64,000 nucleotides of DNA from NCBI RefSeq assembly GCF_003594935.2, contig NZ_CP043342.1:372001-436000 (forward strand), in the 5' to 3' direction. Of this stretch, positions 19,131-31,204 are shown piece after piece. Below the pieces are notes generated by a model. It searched no databases. It had not been told where the DNA came from and saw only the letters and a program-made list of their open reading frames with translations. The translations under genes and the position numbers were made by a program. Position 1 is the first letter of the stretch. Every line of letters begins with the position of its first letter. This stretch comes from Enterobacter huaxiensis. Lineage in GTDB: Bacteria > Pseudomonadota > Gammaproteobacteria > Enterobacterales > Enterobacteriaceae.

Positions 19131-19715
19131 GTGAAAAAACTCACCGACAAGCAAAAATCCCGTCTCTGGGAACAACAGCGTAACGTCAATTTTCAGGCCA
19201 GCTGTCTCCTTGAAAAAGGTAAGGGTCCCGCAGAACCTCAAATTGAGTCGCTGGAACTGGGGCCTTCTGCACCTGGGTTACCCCATCTGTGCCTCATTCA
19301 CCGCCACTTATACCGCAGAGAGATGAAGCAGGCTGGCGAACTCCGCACCGCCGATATTTCTAAGGGCGACATTCCTTTTTGTCATTTCGAGTATATCGAG
19401 AAGATGGGTAACGACCTGATGGAAGCCCTGGAATACGACAAATATCTGGTCGGCCTTAGCAAAGCAGAATTTACAGACCGGATAAGCCATTACTATTGTG
19501 AAATCAATATGCTGCATCCTTTTATGAGCGGTAACGGCATTTCCCAGCGGATCTTCTTTGAACAGCTGGCGATCCACGCCGGTTACGTGCTGGACTGGCG
19601 TGATATCGATCCCGCGCAGTGGGTAGCGGCCAACCAGAGCGGTGCGATGGGTGAGCTAACCGCGCTGAACGCTATCTTTGCCAAAGTAGTGAGCGAAGCG
19701 CGGGAATCTGAGTAG
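19131..19715 (+). CDS. In-frame YhfG-Fic fusion protein
   Basis: A 194-residue single reading frame. Residues 1-30 (MKKLTDKQKSRLWEQQRN, then NFQAS) match the antitoxin YhfG, normally a separate protein of about 55 residues. From residue 38 (ESLELGP, GLPHL, IHRHLY) it matches Fic, but the first 45 or so residues of E. coli Fic are missing. The Fic loop is HPFMSGNGISQR at 129-140: the catalytic His and the GNG remain, Ser replaces the usual Asp/Glu, and Ile replaces the first Arg. The inhibitory S-x-x-x-E pattern of class I antitoxins is present as Ser24 to Glu28, with Lys where Gly/Asn is usual. The start is GTG after a strong AGGGAGG site (19118-19124). pabA follows after 29 bases. It may be a self-inhibited AMPylase or a decaying remnant; the frame is open. 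Confidence 0.8.
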   Translation: MKKLTDKQKSRLWEQQRNVNFQASCLLEKGKGPAEPQIESLELGPSAPGLPHLCLIHRHLYRREMKQAGELRTADISKGDIPFCHFEYIEKMGNDLMEALEYDKYLVGLSKAEFTDRISHYYCEINMLHPFMSGNGISQRIFFEQLAIHAGYVLDWRDIDPAQWVAANQSGAMGELTALNAIFAKVVSEARESE

Positions 19716-19744
19716 AATAGGGCGGCATTTTTTCGGGAGCCGCC

Positions 19745-20308
19745 ATGATTCTGCTGATTGATAACTACGATTCCTTCACCTGGAACCTTTACCAGTATTT
19801 CTGCGAGCTGGGCGCTGAGGTGGTCGTTCGCCGCAACGATGAGATAACCCTGGCAGATATCGAGACGCTGGCTCCGCAGAAAATTGTGATCTCACCGGGC
19901 CCCTGCACGCCGTCGGAGTCCGGTATCTCGCTTGATGCGATCCGCCAGTATGCAGGCACGCTGCCGATTCTGGGGGTCTGCCTCGGCCATCAGGCTATTG
20001 CTCAGGTCTTTGGCGCCACCATCGTGCGTGCCGCGAAAGTCATGCACGGCAAAACGTCACCGGTTATGCACGCCGGTACGGGCGTCTTCACAGGGTTAAA
20101 TAATCCGTTAACCGTGACCCGCTACCATTCTCTGGTGATCGACCCGCCAACCCTGCCCGCGTGCTTTGAGGTGACCGCCTGGAGCGAGACGCAGGAGATC
20201 ATGGGGATTCGCCATCAAGAGTGGGACCTGGAGGGCGTCCAGTTCCACCCGGAAAGTATTCTCAGCGAGCAGGGACATCAGCTGCTGGCGAATTTCCTCA
20301 ATCGCTGA
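19745..20308 (+). CDS. pabA: Aminodeoxychorismate synthase, glutamine amidotransferase subunit
   Basis: Supplies ammonia from glutamine to PabB for 4-amino-4-deoxychorismate, on the way to p-aminobenzoate and folate. It has 187 residues with a class I amidotransferase fold. The nucleophile is Cys79 in [11 protein letters not shown] and the His-Glu pair is in VQFHPESIL. The oxyanion region is [11 protein letters not shown]. It is a PabA rather than TrpG by length, genomic place and lack of fusion. It follows the fic fusion, as pabA follows fic in E. coli. Confidence 0.95.
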   Translation: MILLIDNYDSFTWNLYQYFCELGAEVVVRRNDEITLADIETLAPQKIVISPGPCTPSESGISLDAIRQYAGTLPILGVCLGHQAIAQVFGATIVRAAKVMHGKTSPVMHAGTGVFTGLNNPLTVTRYHSLVIDPPTLPACFEVTAWSETQEIMGIRHQEWDLEGVQFHPESILSEQGHQLLANFLNR

Positions 20309-20373
20309 ATATCTATTGCCATGCTGTGATTTTTTATGCATATTTTGTGATTATATTTTCACAACCAATGTGA

Positions 20374-23699
<3,326 letters not shown>

Positions 23700-23710
23700 G
23701 GGGAATAGAG

Positions 23711-23748
23711 ACAAAAACGGCGTGACACCTTGCGATGGCACGCCGTTT
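23711..23748 (-). terminator. Intrinsic terminator of crp
   Basis: A perfect 10-bp inverted repeat (AAACGGCGTG at 23715-23724, CACGCCGTTT at 23739-23748) with a T-run on the reverse strand lies 7 bases after the crp stop. Confidence 0.88.
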
Positions 23749-23755
23749 AACCGAA

Positions 23756-24388
23756 TTAACGGGTTCCGTAGACCACGATGGTTTTACCGTGGGCGGAGAT
23801 CAGGTTCTGGTCTTCCAGCATTTTCAGGATACGGCCCACGGTTTCGCGGGAGCAGCCGACGATCTGACCAATTTCCTGACGCGTAATTTTAATTTGCATG
23901 CCGTCCGGGTGGGTCATCGCGTCTGGCTGTTTTGCCAGGTTCAACAGGGTCTGTGCAATACGGCCGGTAACGTCCAGGAATGCGAGGTTACCCACTTTCT
24001 CGGATGTCACCTGCAGACGGCGCGCCATCTGCGAAGAAAGACGCATCAGGATGTCAGGGTTTACCTGAATCAGCTGACGGAATTTCTTGTAAGAAATTTC
24101 AGCCACTTCACATGCTGTCTTTGCACGAACCCAGGCGCTACGTTCCTGGCCCTCTTCAAACAGGCCCAGTTCACCGATGAAATCGCCCTGGTTCAGATAA
24201 GAAAGGATCATCTCTTTCCCTTCTTCATCTTTGATCAGCACTGCCACCGAGCCTTTAACGATGTAATACAACGTTTCCGCTTTTTCACCCTGGTGAATCA
24301 GCGTGCTCTTTGATGGGTACTTATGAATGTGGCAATGAGACAAGAACCATTCGAGAGTAGGGTCTGTTTGCGGTTTGCCAAGCACCAT
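23756..24388 (-). CDS. crp: cAMP receptor protein
   Basis: The global cAMP-dependent transcription activator of carbon metabolism. It has 210 residues and is nearly identical to E. coli CRP. The cyclic-nucleotide domain contains [18 protein letters not shown] with the phosphate-binding Arg-Ser. The long C-helix is [15 protein letters not shown]. The helix-turn-helix is [24 protein letters not shown], with recognition helix SRETVGRIL. The ribosome site is in ACAGAGGATAAC. It is divergent from yhfA, as in E. coli. Confidence 0.99.
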   Translation of the reverse strand: MVLGKPQTDPTLEWFLSHCHIHKYPSKSTLIHQGEKAETLYYIVKGSVAVLIKDEEGKEMILSYLNQGDFIGELGLFEEGQERSAWVRAKTACEVAEISYKKFRQLIQVNPDILMRLSSQMARRLQVTSEKVGNLAFLDVTGRIAQTLLNLAKQPDAMTHPDGMQIKITRQEIGQIVGCSRETVGRILKMLEDQNLISAHGKTIVVYGTR

Positions 24389-24574
24389 GCGCTGTTATCC
24401 TCTGTTATAAGCTGTCACCAGAGCCATAAGATGCATCCGGACTCTGGGGTTGCAATCGAATTCTTACCCATACCCTGGGAAGTCGGCTGTCGTAACGTTT
24501 CGCAGCCAGTAAAGTTTGATGTCCTCTGCATACATGTGTAACGTCAATGTATTACTGTAGCATCCAGAGTGTTT

Positions 24575-24604
24575 TAGCATAGCTTTTGCCGCGTGTCTCC
24601 TGGT
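24575..24604 (-). promoter_or_regulatory. Probable crp promoter
   Basis: On the reverse strand TATGCTA (24575-24581) and ACCAGG 17 bases upstream match the arrangement I remember for the E. coli crp promoter. The resulting leader is about 180 bases. The 311-base crp-yhfA gap (24389-24699) holds this promoter, the long crp leader and the yhfA start region; I see no gene in it. A TGCAGAGGACATCAAA stretch could be a weak autoregulatory CRP site. Confidence 0.55.
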
Positions 24605-24699
24605 GTCTCGCTTCAGCATGATGCAGGTCGCCTTCCGTTGCGAGAATTGTAACGCACGCGTAATCTGTCACCAAAAATGCAACGTTGGAGTTAATGAAT

Positions 24700-25104
24700 A
24701 TGCAAGCGCGTGTGAAATGGGTAGAAGGTTTAACGTTCCTGGGCGAGTCAGCTTCCGGACACCAGATTTTGATGGACGGTAACTCCGGCGACAAAGCGCC
24801 AAGCCCGATGGAAATGGTGCTGATGGCGGCGGGTGGCTGCAGCGCAATCGACGTGGTGTCGATTCTGCAAAAAGGCCGTCACGACGTAACCGATTGCGAA
24901 GTGAAGCTGACGTCAGAACGTCGCGAAGAGGCGCCACGCCTGTTCACGCACATTAATCTGCACTTTATCGTCACCGGCAAAGAGCTGAAGGACGCGGCGG
25001 TTTCGCGCGCGGTTGATCTGTCTGCGGAGAAATACTGCTCCGTGGCGCTCATGCTGGAGAAAGCGGTAAACATCACCCATTCGTATGAGGTGATCGAGGC
25101 CTAA
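24700..25104 (+). CDS. yhfA: OsmC-family protein YhfA
   Basis: A 134-residue OsmC/Ohr-fold protein. The two family cysteines are in MAAGGCSAIDVV and EKYCSVALMLEK, consistent with a thiol-dependent hydroperoxide-type reaction, though none has been shown for YhfA. Three in-frame starts are possible (TTG 24685, ATG 24694, ATG 24700). GGAG at 24687 gives the best spacing to 24700, and MQARVKW matches E. coli. It is divergent from crp. Confidence 0.9.
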   Translation: MQARVKWVEGLTFLGESASGHQILMDGNSGDKAPSPMEMVLMAAGGCSAIDVVSILQKGRHDVTDCEVKLTSERREEAPRLFTHINLHFIVTGKELKDAAVSRAVDLSAEKYCSVALMLEKAVNITHSYEVIEA

Positions 25105-25109
25105 TCTTT

Positions 25110-25182
25110 TGGCGCGTGGCGCTTCGCTGACCCGCCCTGCAAAAGCATGACCGTAGGCCCGGTAAGCGCAGCGCCACCGGGC
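25110..25182. repeat. REP-type palindromic repeats after yhfA
   Basis: A clear REP-like unit at 25153-25182 (GTAGGCCCGGTAAGCGC...GCCACCGGGC) is preceded by a degenerate inverted copy (GCGTGGCGCTTCGCTGACC). The same core appears at 34615-34685 and 41005-41033. It lies between the convergent yhfA and prkB, a typical REP position. Confidence 0.8.
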
Positions 25183-25190
25183 AAAACAAC

Positions 25191-26060
25191 TCACGCGATC
25201 TGCTTCCCTTCCATCAGCCGCTGCACCAGCGGCGTCATGATCAGCTCCATCGCCAGCCCCATTTTTCCCCCCGGCACCACCAGCGTATTCATGTGCGAAA
25301 TGAACGAGCCCTGCAGCATCGCCAGCAGCCAGGGGTAATCAATGCCTTCGAGGTTGCGGAAGTGGATTACCACAAAGCTCTCATCCAGAGACGGGATGGT
25401 TTTCGCCGCAAACGGATTAGAGGTGTCCACCGTCGGCACGCGCTGGAAGTTGATATGGGTACGGGAAAACTGCGGCGTCAGGAAGTTAATGTAATCCTCC
25501 ATTGAGCGAACCACCGAGTCCATCACCGCCTCGCGCGAGTGGCCGCGCTCGCTAATATCTCGCGTCAGCTTCTGGATCCACTCCAGGTTCACGATCGGCA
25601 CGACGCCGACCAGCAGATCCACGTGGCGCGCCACGTCGTGATGGGGCGTCACCACGCCGCCGTGCAGCCCTTCATAAAACAGCACGTCGGTCGGTTCCGG
25701 CAGCGGCTGCCACGGGGTAAACGTTCCCGGCACCTGGTTCCAGGGAACCGCTTCGTCGTAGGTGTGCAGATACTTGCGGGACTGCCCGGTACCGCTCTGC
25801 CCGTATTCGCGGAAGGTTTGCTCTAACAGCCCGAAATCATTGGCATCGGGCCCAAAATAGCTGATGTGTTTGCCCAGGTCGCGCGCCTTGCGGATGGCCA
25901 TGTCCATTTCAGGGCGCGTGTAGCGGTGAAAGCTGTCGCCCTCCACCTCTGCCGCCCGGAGATTCAGCTGTGCGAAGATCTTGCGAAAAGCGAGGCTGGT
26001 GGTGGTAGTACCCGCACCGCTTGAGCCCGTTACGGCAATAACCGGATGTCTGGCAGACAT
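25191..26060 (-). CDS. prkB: Phosphoribulokinase-like protein PrkB
   Basis: A 289-residue P-loop kinase of the phosphoribulokinase/uridine kinase family, as in E. coli PrkB (YhfB region). The Walker A is GSSGAGTTTTS at residues 12-22; EGDSFHRYTRPEMD and VLFYEGLHGG are further family motifs. There is no Calvin cycle in these bacteria, so the true substrate is unknown. The start follows AGGGAG. It comes 30 bases after yheU, in the yheT-yheU-prkB run. Confidence 0.93.
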   Translation of the reverse strand: MSARHPVIAVTGSSGAGTTTTSLAFRKIFAQLNLRAAEVEGDSFHRYTRPEMDMAIRKARDLGKHISYFGPDANDFGLLEQTFREYGQSGTGQSRKYLHTYDEAVPWNQVPGTFTPWQPLPEPTDVLFYEGLHGGVVTPHHDVARHVDLLVGVVPIVNLEWIQKLTRDISERGHSREAVMDSVVRSMEDYINFLTPQFSRTHINFQRVPTVDTSNPFAAKTIPSLDESFVVIHFRNLEGIDYPWLLAMLQGSFISHMNTLVVPGGKMGLAMELIMTPLVQRLMEGKQIA

Positions 26061-26090
26061 AGCAACTCCCTGACTGGAAAGGTTTACAGA

Positions 26091-26309
26091 TCAGCCGTGA
26101 AACGCGTTGCGGGGCATGATATTGACCGTCTCATGCAGTTCGGACCACACCAGCACCACGTCGCCGCTTTTCAGCTGGCGCTTAACATCGCTGACCTTTT
26201 GTTCAAGCGAACGCTCTTGTTCACCATAATCGGTGCCTTCACGTAATACAAAGCTTTCAATCAGATTATCGAGCGTTTCGGGAGACAGATCCTGCCAGGG
26301 GATAATCAT
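26091..26309 (-). CDS. yheU: UPF0270 protein YheU
   Basis: A 72-residue acidic protein, nearly identical to E. coli YheU ([32 protein letters not shown]). The function is unknown. Its start overlaps the yheT stop by 4 bases (ATGA), indicating translational coupling. No membrane segment or signal is visible. Confidence 0.92.
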   Translation of the reverse strand: MIIPWQDLSPETLDNLIESFVLREGTDYGEQERSLEQKVSDVKRQLKSGDVVLVWSELHETVNIMPRNAFHG

Positions 26310-27328
26310 TTTTTACCGTCCAGAAATGAGGTGAGCCAGTCGGGAATGCGCGTTTCCAGCCACATTTTGGGCCGGCGCAGCGTACCGCCAACAAAGCCAA
26401 CGTGCCCGCCGTACTCGGTGAGCTGGTACTGCACGTTGGCCGGTAAATGGTCCGGTGCCGGAATAGAGTGATGATCCATAAACGGATCATCTTTTGCGTG
26501 GATGATCAGCGTCGGCGCGGTGATTTGATTCAACAGCGGCATGGCGCTGCACTGGCGGTAGTAGTCAATCGCATCGGCAAAACCGTGGATCTTCGAGGTA
26601 ATCAAATCGTCAAACTCGCGCAAACGCTTCACGCGCTTGAGCTGCTGCAGGCTGACGGGGAGCGTATCCGGGTAGGCCTTAAGCTTGCGCGCGGCGTTGG
26701 CTTTCAGCAGGTTAAGCAGGTAGCGCTGATACACCCGTGAGAAGCCTTTTTCCATATGGTAGCTGCACTGTTCGAGCATAAAGGGGGCGGAGACGATAAC
26801 CGCTGCATCCAGCGGCGCGGCGTTGCCCTCTTTTGCCAGCAGACAGGCCAGCATATTTCCGCCCAGGGAATAGCCCACCGCCGCCGTTGGCACCGTGCCA
26901 AAATTCTCTCTGAGCCAGTGTAAGAACCAGGTGCCGTCTTCGGTTTCACCGGAATGGTAAATGCGCTTCTGGCGATTCGGCTCACCGCTGCAGCCGCGAA
27001 AATGCATCACCACGCCAAGCCAGCCGCGGGCCTTCGCCGCCTGGATTAAACCGTGCGCGTAGGGGCTATGCAGACTGCCTTCCAGGCCATGGAACACCAC
27101 CAGACGCGGCTTGTGCCGGGCCTGCTCGGGGTCCTCGCTCCAGGCGAGATCCAAAAAGTCGCCGTCCGGCAAATCCAGGCGCTGCCAGTGTGGGGTGAAC
27201 TGCACCTTGCGGCGGATCAGGCGCGGCAGCATGGTTTGCAGGTGGGGGTTAGCCACGCCGCGCATGGGCACGAATTCGGCGCTGTCTTCGGCTGCAATGT
27301 CGAAGTCTGATGGAATGATTTGGGTCAT
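26306..27328 (-). CDS. yheT: Alpha/beta hydrolase YheT
   Basis: A 340-residue alpha/beta hydrolase of the UPF0017 group. The nucleophile elbow is GYSLGG (Ser154); the acid is in [10 protein letters not shown] and the histidine in GGHVGF. HGLEGS supplies the oxyanion region. The natural substrate is not known. The ATG at 27328 (MTQIIPSD) gives the family length; upstream in-frame residues are not family sequence. In E. coli it follows yheS directly. Here the mdc cluster separates them by about 8 kb, so it must use a promoter within 27329-27556. Confidence 0.92.
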   Translation of the reverse strand: MTQIIPSDFDIAAEDSAEFVPMRGVANPHLQTMLPRLIRRKVQFTPHWQRLDLPDGDFLDLAWSEDPEQARHKPRLVVFHGLEGSLHSPYAHGLIQAAKARGWLGVVMHFRGCSGEPNRQKRIYHSGETEDGTWFLHWLRENFGTVPTAAVGYSLGGNMLACLLAKEGNAAPLDAAVIVSAPFMLEQCSYHMEKGFSRVYQRYLLNLLKANAARKLKAYPDTLPVSLQQLKRVKRLREFDDLITSKIHGFADAIDYYRQCSAMPLLNQITAPTLIIHAKDDPFMDHHSIPAPDHLPANVQYQLTEYGGHVGFVGGTLRRPKMWLETRIPDWLTSFLDGKK

Positions 27329-27408
27329 AAGGGCGATGCTGATTCTTGTCAGAAATTTACTATACCTTCCGAATTGTACCCCGTTTAGCCTGGATTTCCG
27401 AAACATGA

Positions 27409-27424
27409 ACTGATCCGGATCACA
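27409..27424 (+). promoter_or_regulatory. CRP-like site in the yheT-mdcA gap
   Basis: ACTGATCCGGATCACA has a good right half (TCACA) and a partial left half, with the inner palindrome TGATCCGGATCA. It lies 133 bases before mdcA and 81 bases before yheT. Catabolite control of malonate use would make sense. This is a motif-only prediction. Confidence 0.35.
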
Positions 27425-27556
27425 AATCTTTACCTTGATTATTACTCTCAGGCTAATGATTCCGCTCTACGCTTAATTGATGCCTTTCTCGCCAGAGCGC
27501 AAACTTTACTCAACGTTAGGCAAATCAGAATGATGTGCTGAATCAGGAGGTTAATA

Positions 27557-29212
27557 ATGTTATCTGGGCAAACACCCACCCGGCAATGGAACACCCGACG
27601 CAGTGAAAAAGCGCGTCGTCTGGCGTCCGTACCGGTGCAGGGCAAGGTACTGCCAACCGGCGATCTTGTCGCCATGCTGGAAAAACTGATCGCACCGGGC
27701 GACAAAGTCGTTCTGGAAGGCAACAACCAGAAGCAGGCGGATTTCCTTTCCCGCTCGCTTGCAGAGGTGAACCCGCAAATCGTTCACGACCTGCATATGA
27801 TTATGCCGAGCGTCGGCCGCAGCGAGCATCTGGACATCTTTGAAAAAGGCATCGCCCGCAAGCTGGACTTCTCTTTCTCCGGCACGCAGAGCCTGCGAAT
27901 CTCTCAGCTGCTGGAAGATGGCCAGCTCGAAATCGGTGCGATCCACACCTACATCGAACTTTACTCCCGCCTCTACGTCGACCTCTCGCCAAACGTGGCG
28001 CTGATCGCCGGTTTTAAAGCGGACCGCAAAGGCAACCTCTACACCGGGGCGAGTACCGAAGATACCCCGGCGCTGGTGGAAGCCGCCGCGTTCCACGACG
28101 GCATCGTCATCGCACAGGTGAACGAGCTGGTGGACGACGAGTGCGACCTGCCGCGCGTCGATATTCCGGGCTCCTGGATCGACTACGTGGTGGTGGCCGA
28201 CAAGCCGTTCTTTATCGAACCGCTGTTCACCCGCGACCCGCGCCTGATCAAGCAGGAACATATCCTGATGGCGATGATGGCCATCAAAGGCATCTACGCG
28301 GAGCACCAGGTGCAGTCCCTGAACCACGGCATCGGCTTTAACACCGCGGCGATCGAGCTGCTGTTGCCCACCTACGGTGAACAGCTCGGCCTGAAGGGAA
28401 AAATTTGTAAGCACTGGACGCTGAACCCGCATCCAACGCTGATCCCCGCCATCGAAAGCGGCTGGGTGGAAAGCGTGCACTGCTTCGGCGGCGAGCTGGG
28501 GATGGAAGAGTATATCCGCGCCCGTCCGGACGTGTTCTTCACCGGTGCCGACGGCTCCATGCGTTCCAACCGCGCCTTCTGCCAGCTGGCAGGTCAGTAC
28601 GCGGTGGATATGTTCATCGGCTCCACGCTGCAGGTTGACGGCTACGCCAACTCCTCCACCGTGACCCGCGGTCGTCTTTCCGGCTTCGGCGGTGCGCCAA
28701 ACATGGGCCATGACCCGCACGGTCGCCGTCATGCTACCCCGGCCTGGCTCAACATGATCACCGAGCCTGACCCAATGCAGCGCGGTAAAAAACTCGTGGT
28801 GCAGATGGTGGAAACCTTCCAGGCGGGCGTGAAGCCAACCTTCGTGGAAAAACTCGACGCCGTCGAGGTGGCCAAAGCCTCGGGGATGCCGCTGGCGCCG
28901 GTCATGATTTACGGCGATGACGTTACCCACGTGCTGACGGAAGAGGGGATTGCTTACCTCTATCGCGCCAAAGATCTGGAAGAGCGTCGTGCCATGGTTG
29001 CCGCCGTCGCGGGTATCACCGATATCGGCCTTGGCGTTGACGCCAAACGCGTGGCGGAACTGCGCCAGAGCGGAAAAGTGTTGTACCCGGAAGATATGGG
29101 TATCCGCCGCACCGACGCTACGCGTTCTCTGCTGGCAGCGGGCAGCGTGTCTGACCTCGTTGAGTGGTCCGGCGGTCTGTATAACCCACCTGCGAAATTC
29201 CGGAGCTGGTAA
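27557..29212 (+). CDS. mdcA: Malonate decarboxylase alpha subunit
   Basis: The acetyl-S-ACP:malonate ACP transferase of biotin-independent malonate decarboxylase. It swaps malonate for acetate on the prosthetic group of MdcC. A 551-residue CoA-transferase-like protein, the usual size for MdcA. The start ATG follows AGGAGG seven bases upstream. It is the first gene of mdcABCDEFGH; its TAA overlaps the mdcB ATG by 1 base. The GC-rich, highly biased codon use resembles that of the neighbours, so it is not an obvious recent foreign import. Confidence 0.95.
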   Translation: MLSGQTPTRQWNTRRSEKARRLASVPVQGKVLPTGDLVAMLEKLIAPGDKVVLEGNNQKQADFLSRSLAEVNPQIVHDLHMIMPSVGRSEHLDIFEKGIARKLDFSFSGTQSLRISQLLEDGQLEIGAIHTYIELYSRLYVDLSPNVALIAGFKADRKGNLYTGASTEDTPALVEAAAFHDGIVIAQVNELVDDECDLPRVDIPGSWIDYVVVADKPFFIEPLFTRDPRLIKQEHILMAMMAIKGIYAEHQVQSLNHGIGFNTAAIELLLPTYGEQLGLKGKICKHWTLNPHPTLIPAIESGWVESVHCFGGELGMEEYIRARPDVFFTGADGSMRSNRAFCQLAGQYAVDMFIGSTLQVDGYANSSTVTRGRLSGFGGAPNMGHDPHGRRHATPAWLNMITEPDPMQRGKKLVVQMVETFQAGVKPTFVEKLDAVEVAKASGMPLAPVMIYGDDVTHVLTEEGIAYLYRAKDLEERRAMVAAVAGITDIGLGVDAKRVAELRQSGKVLYPEDMGIRRTDATRSLLAAGSVSDLVEWSGGLYNPPAKFRSW

Positions 29213-30069
29213 TGAAACTTCTGCCCCAGATTCAGGTTGAAGGCGGTGCCGAATGGCTGGCGCGAACCGCCACGCAGTGTCTGATTGACGAAGCACGATT
29301 AAGCCCGAAACCCGGTCTGGTGGACAGCCGGGGGAACGGCGCGCACCACGATTTATCGCTTGCGCTGATGGAGCGCTCCGCGCGCAGCCTGACCCCTACG
29401 TTTCAGGCGCTGGCGCAGCAGAGCTGGCAGCGGCCGGCAGACATTGCGCTCCGGCAAACCGTCGGGCGTCTTGGCCGCGAAGGCGAGCAGGAGATGATGG
29501 CGGCCACCGAGGGCGTTAACACCCACCGCGGCGCAATTTGGGCGCTGGGGCTGCTGGTAAGCGCAGTCGCGATGCTGGGCGGGGAGGCAAATGCTCAGGC
29601 CGTCGCGAATACGGCGGCGCAGCTGGCAAAACTGCCGGACGATGCGGCGCCGAAAGTATTCAGCAAAGGCCTGCGCGCCACGCACCGCTACCGCGTGCCG
29701 GGTGCCAGAGAAGAAGCTCAGCAGGCGTTTCCGCACGTTATGCAGCGCGCGCTGCCTCAGCTTCGCCTCAGCCGTCTCAAAGGCAGCAGCGAAACGCAGG
29801 CCAGGCTCGACGCGCTGATGGCGATCATGACCTCCCTCACCGACACCTGCGTGCTGTCGCGCGCCGGCATGGAGGGGCTGGACGCCATGCAGAGCGGTGC
29901 CCGTGCGGTACTGAACGCCGGAGGTTGTGCAACGGCTGCGGGCCAGCAGGCGCTGGCGACCTTAGACCGTCAAATGCTCTCGCTCAACGCCTCGCCGGGC
30001 GGCGCTGCCGACCTGCTTGCCGCCACGCTGTTTCTCGACCGCGTCGAAACGCCTTATTCAAAGCATTAA
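29212..30069 (+). CDS. mdcB: Triphosphoribosyl-dephospho-CoA synthase MdcB
   Basis: Joins ATP and dephospho-CoA to give 2'-(5''-triphosphoribosyl)-3'-dephospho-CoA, the precursor of the MdcC prosthetic group. A 285-residue CitG-family protein with KPGLVDSRGNGAHHDLS and TEGVNTHRGAIWALGLLVSA motifs near the N-terminus and middle. It overlaps mdcA by 1 base and ends 9 bases before mdcC. CitG of citrate lyase is the closest alternative, excluded by context. Confidence 0.93.
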   Translation: MKLLPQIQVEGGAEWLARTATQCLIDEARLSPKPGLVDSRGNGAHHDLSLALMERSARSLTPTFQALAQQSWQRPADIALRQTVGRLGREGEQEMMAATEGVNTHRGAIWALGLLVSAVAMLGGEANAQAVANTAAQLAKLPDDAAPKVFSKGLRATHRYRVPGAREEAQQAFPHVMQRALPQLRLSRLKGSSETQARLDALMAIMTSLTDTCVLSRAGMEGLDAMQSGARAVLNAGGCATAAGQQALATLDRQMLSLNASPGGAADLLAATLFLDRVETPYSKH

Positions 30070-30078
30070 GAGGATGTT

Positions 30079-30378
30079 ATGGAAAAAATCACATTGACCG
30101 TGCCAGCCAGCCGCGCGTTAAGCGGCAGGGCGCTGGCAGGGGTTGTCGGCTCCGGGGATATGGAGGTGTTATTCGCCGCCGAACCGGGCCAGACCTTAAC
30201 CATTGATATCACCACCTCCGTTGACAACAGCCGTGGTCGCTGGGAGGCGCTGTTCAACCGCCTGCAAACCGTCAGCAGCCTGCCCGCAGGGAAACTGACC
30301 ATCCACGACTTCGGCGCGACGCCGGGCGTGGCGCGCATTCGTATCGAACAGGTTTTTGAGGGGGTGAGCCATGCGTGA
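30079..30378 (+). CDS. mdcC: Malonate decarboxylase acyl carrier protein
   Basis: A 99-residue acyl carrier (delta subunit) that holds the malonyl or acetyl group on a phosphoribosyl-dephospho-CoA arm. The attachment serine is Ser25 in GVVGSGDMEVL, the same position I recall for the Klebsiella protein. The start follows AAGAGGATGTT. It overlaps the mdcD start by 8 bases. Confidence 0.94.
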   Translation: MEKITLTVPASRALSGRALAGVVGSGDMEVLFAAEPGQTLTIDITTSVDNSRGRWEALFNRLQTVSSLPAGKLTIHDFGATPGVARIRIEQVFEGVSHA

Positions 30379-31204
30379 TGACAGCAGCTTTATCGAATTA
30401 AAAGCGCGCCAGCGCGCGCAGGCACTGCTGGATGACGGCAGCTACCGCGAACTGCTGGATCCGTTTGAAGGCATTATTTCTCCGTGGCTTGGGCCGCAGG
30501 GCATTGTCCCGCAGGCCGATGACGGCATGGTCGTCGCAAAAGGCACCATCAACGGTCAGCCTGCGGTCGTCGTCGCAATTGAAGGCGCGTTCCAGGGCGG
30601 CAGCATGGGCGAAGTGTCCGGCGCCAAAATGGCGGCGGCGCTGGAGCTGGCGGCGGAAGATAACCGCAACGGCATTCCGACTCAGGCGGTGCTGTGCCTC
30701 GAAACCGGCGGCGTGCGTCTGCAGGAGGCTAACCTCGGCCTGGCGGCGATTGCCGATATCCACGCGGCGATTGTTGACCTGCGCCGCTACACCCCGGTGG
30801 TCGGGATTGTGGCCGGGACCGTGGGCTGCTTCGGCGGGATGTCCATTGCGGCAGCGCTGTGCAGCTACCTGATAGTGACCCGCGAAGCGCGTCTTGGCCT
30901 CAACGGCCCGCAGGTTATCGAGCAGGAGGCGGGCATTGAAGAGTACGACTCCCGCGACCGTCCGTTTATCTGGAGCATGACCGGCGGCGAAGTGCGCTAT
31001 CAAAGCGGCCTGGTGGATGCCCTTGTGGGTGACGGCGTGAACGCGGTGAAAGCGGCGATGAACGACGCGATTGCCAAAGGCGTGCCGGCGAAACACCGCA
31101 CCGATAACTACGACGATTACCTGAACCGTCTGACGAATTTCGACACCCGCAAGCAGGCCGATGCCGAACAGATTAACGCGCTTTTTGCCCGGGAGGTGAA
31201 ATGA
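30371..31204 (+). CDS. mdcD: Malonate decarboxylase beta subunit
   Basis: With MdcE, decarboxylates malonyl-S-ACP to acetyl-S-ACP. A 277-residue crotonase-fold carboxyltransferase-type protein related to the acetyl-CoA carboxylase beta subunit, with the GAFQGGSMGEVSGAKM and GTVGCFGGMSIAAALC oxyanion-hole stretches. It overlaps mdcC upstream and mdcE downstream, so the carrier and decarboxylase subunits are likely made in step. Confidence 0.93.
   Translation: MRDDSSFIELKARQRAQALLDDGSYRELLDPFEGIISPWLGPQGIVPQADDGMVVAKGTINGQPAVVVAIEGAFQGGSMGEVSGAKMAAALELAAEDNRNGIPTQAVLCLETGGVRLQEANLGLAAIADIHAAIVDLRRYTPVVGIVAGTVGCFGGMSIAAALCSYLIVTREARLGLNGPQVIEQEAGIEEYDSRDRPFIWSMTGGEVRYQSGLVDALVGDGVNAVKAAMNDAIAKGVPAKHRTDNYDDYLNRLTNFDTRKQADAEQINALFAREVK

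Noticed and set aside
20337..20361. Possible ArgR boxes upstream of argD
   Set aside because: TGCATATTTTGTGA and TGATTATATTTTCA each have several mismatches and overlap each other instead of having the usual 21-base centre spacing.
23700..23741. Longer yhfK from a GTG at 23741
   Set aside because: The extension would lie in the crp terminator stem and does not resemble the YhfK N-terminus.
27560..29296. A 578-codon open frame antisense to mdcA
   Set aside because: It mirrors mdcA almost end to end and has no recognisable domain. mdcA has a good ribosome site and family sequence.
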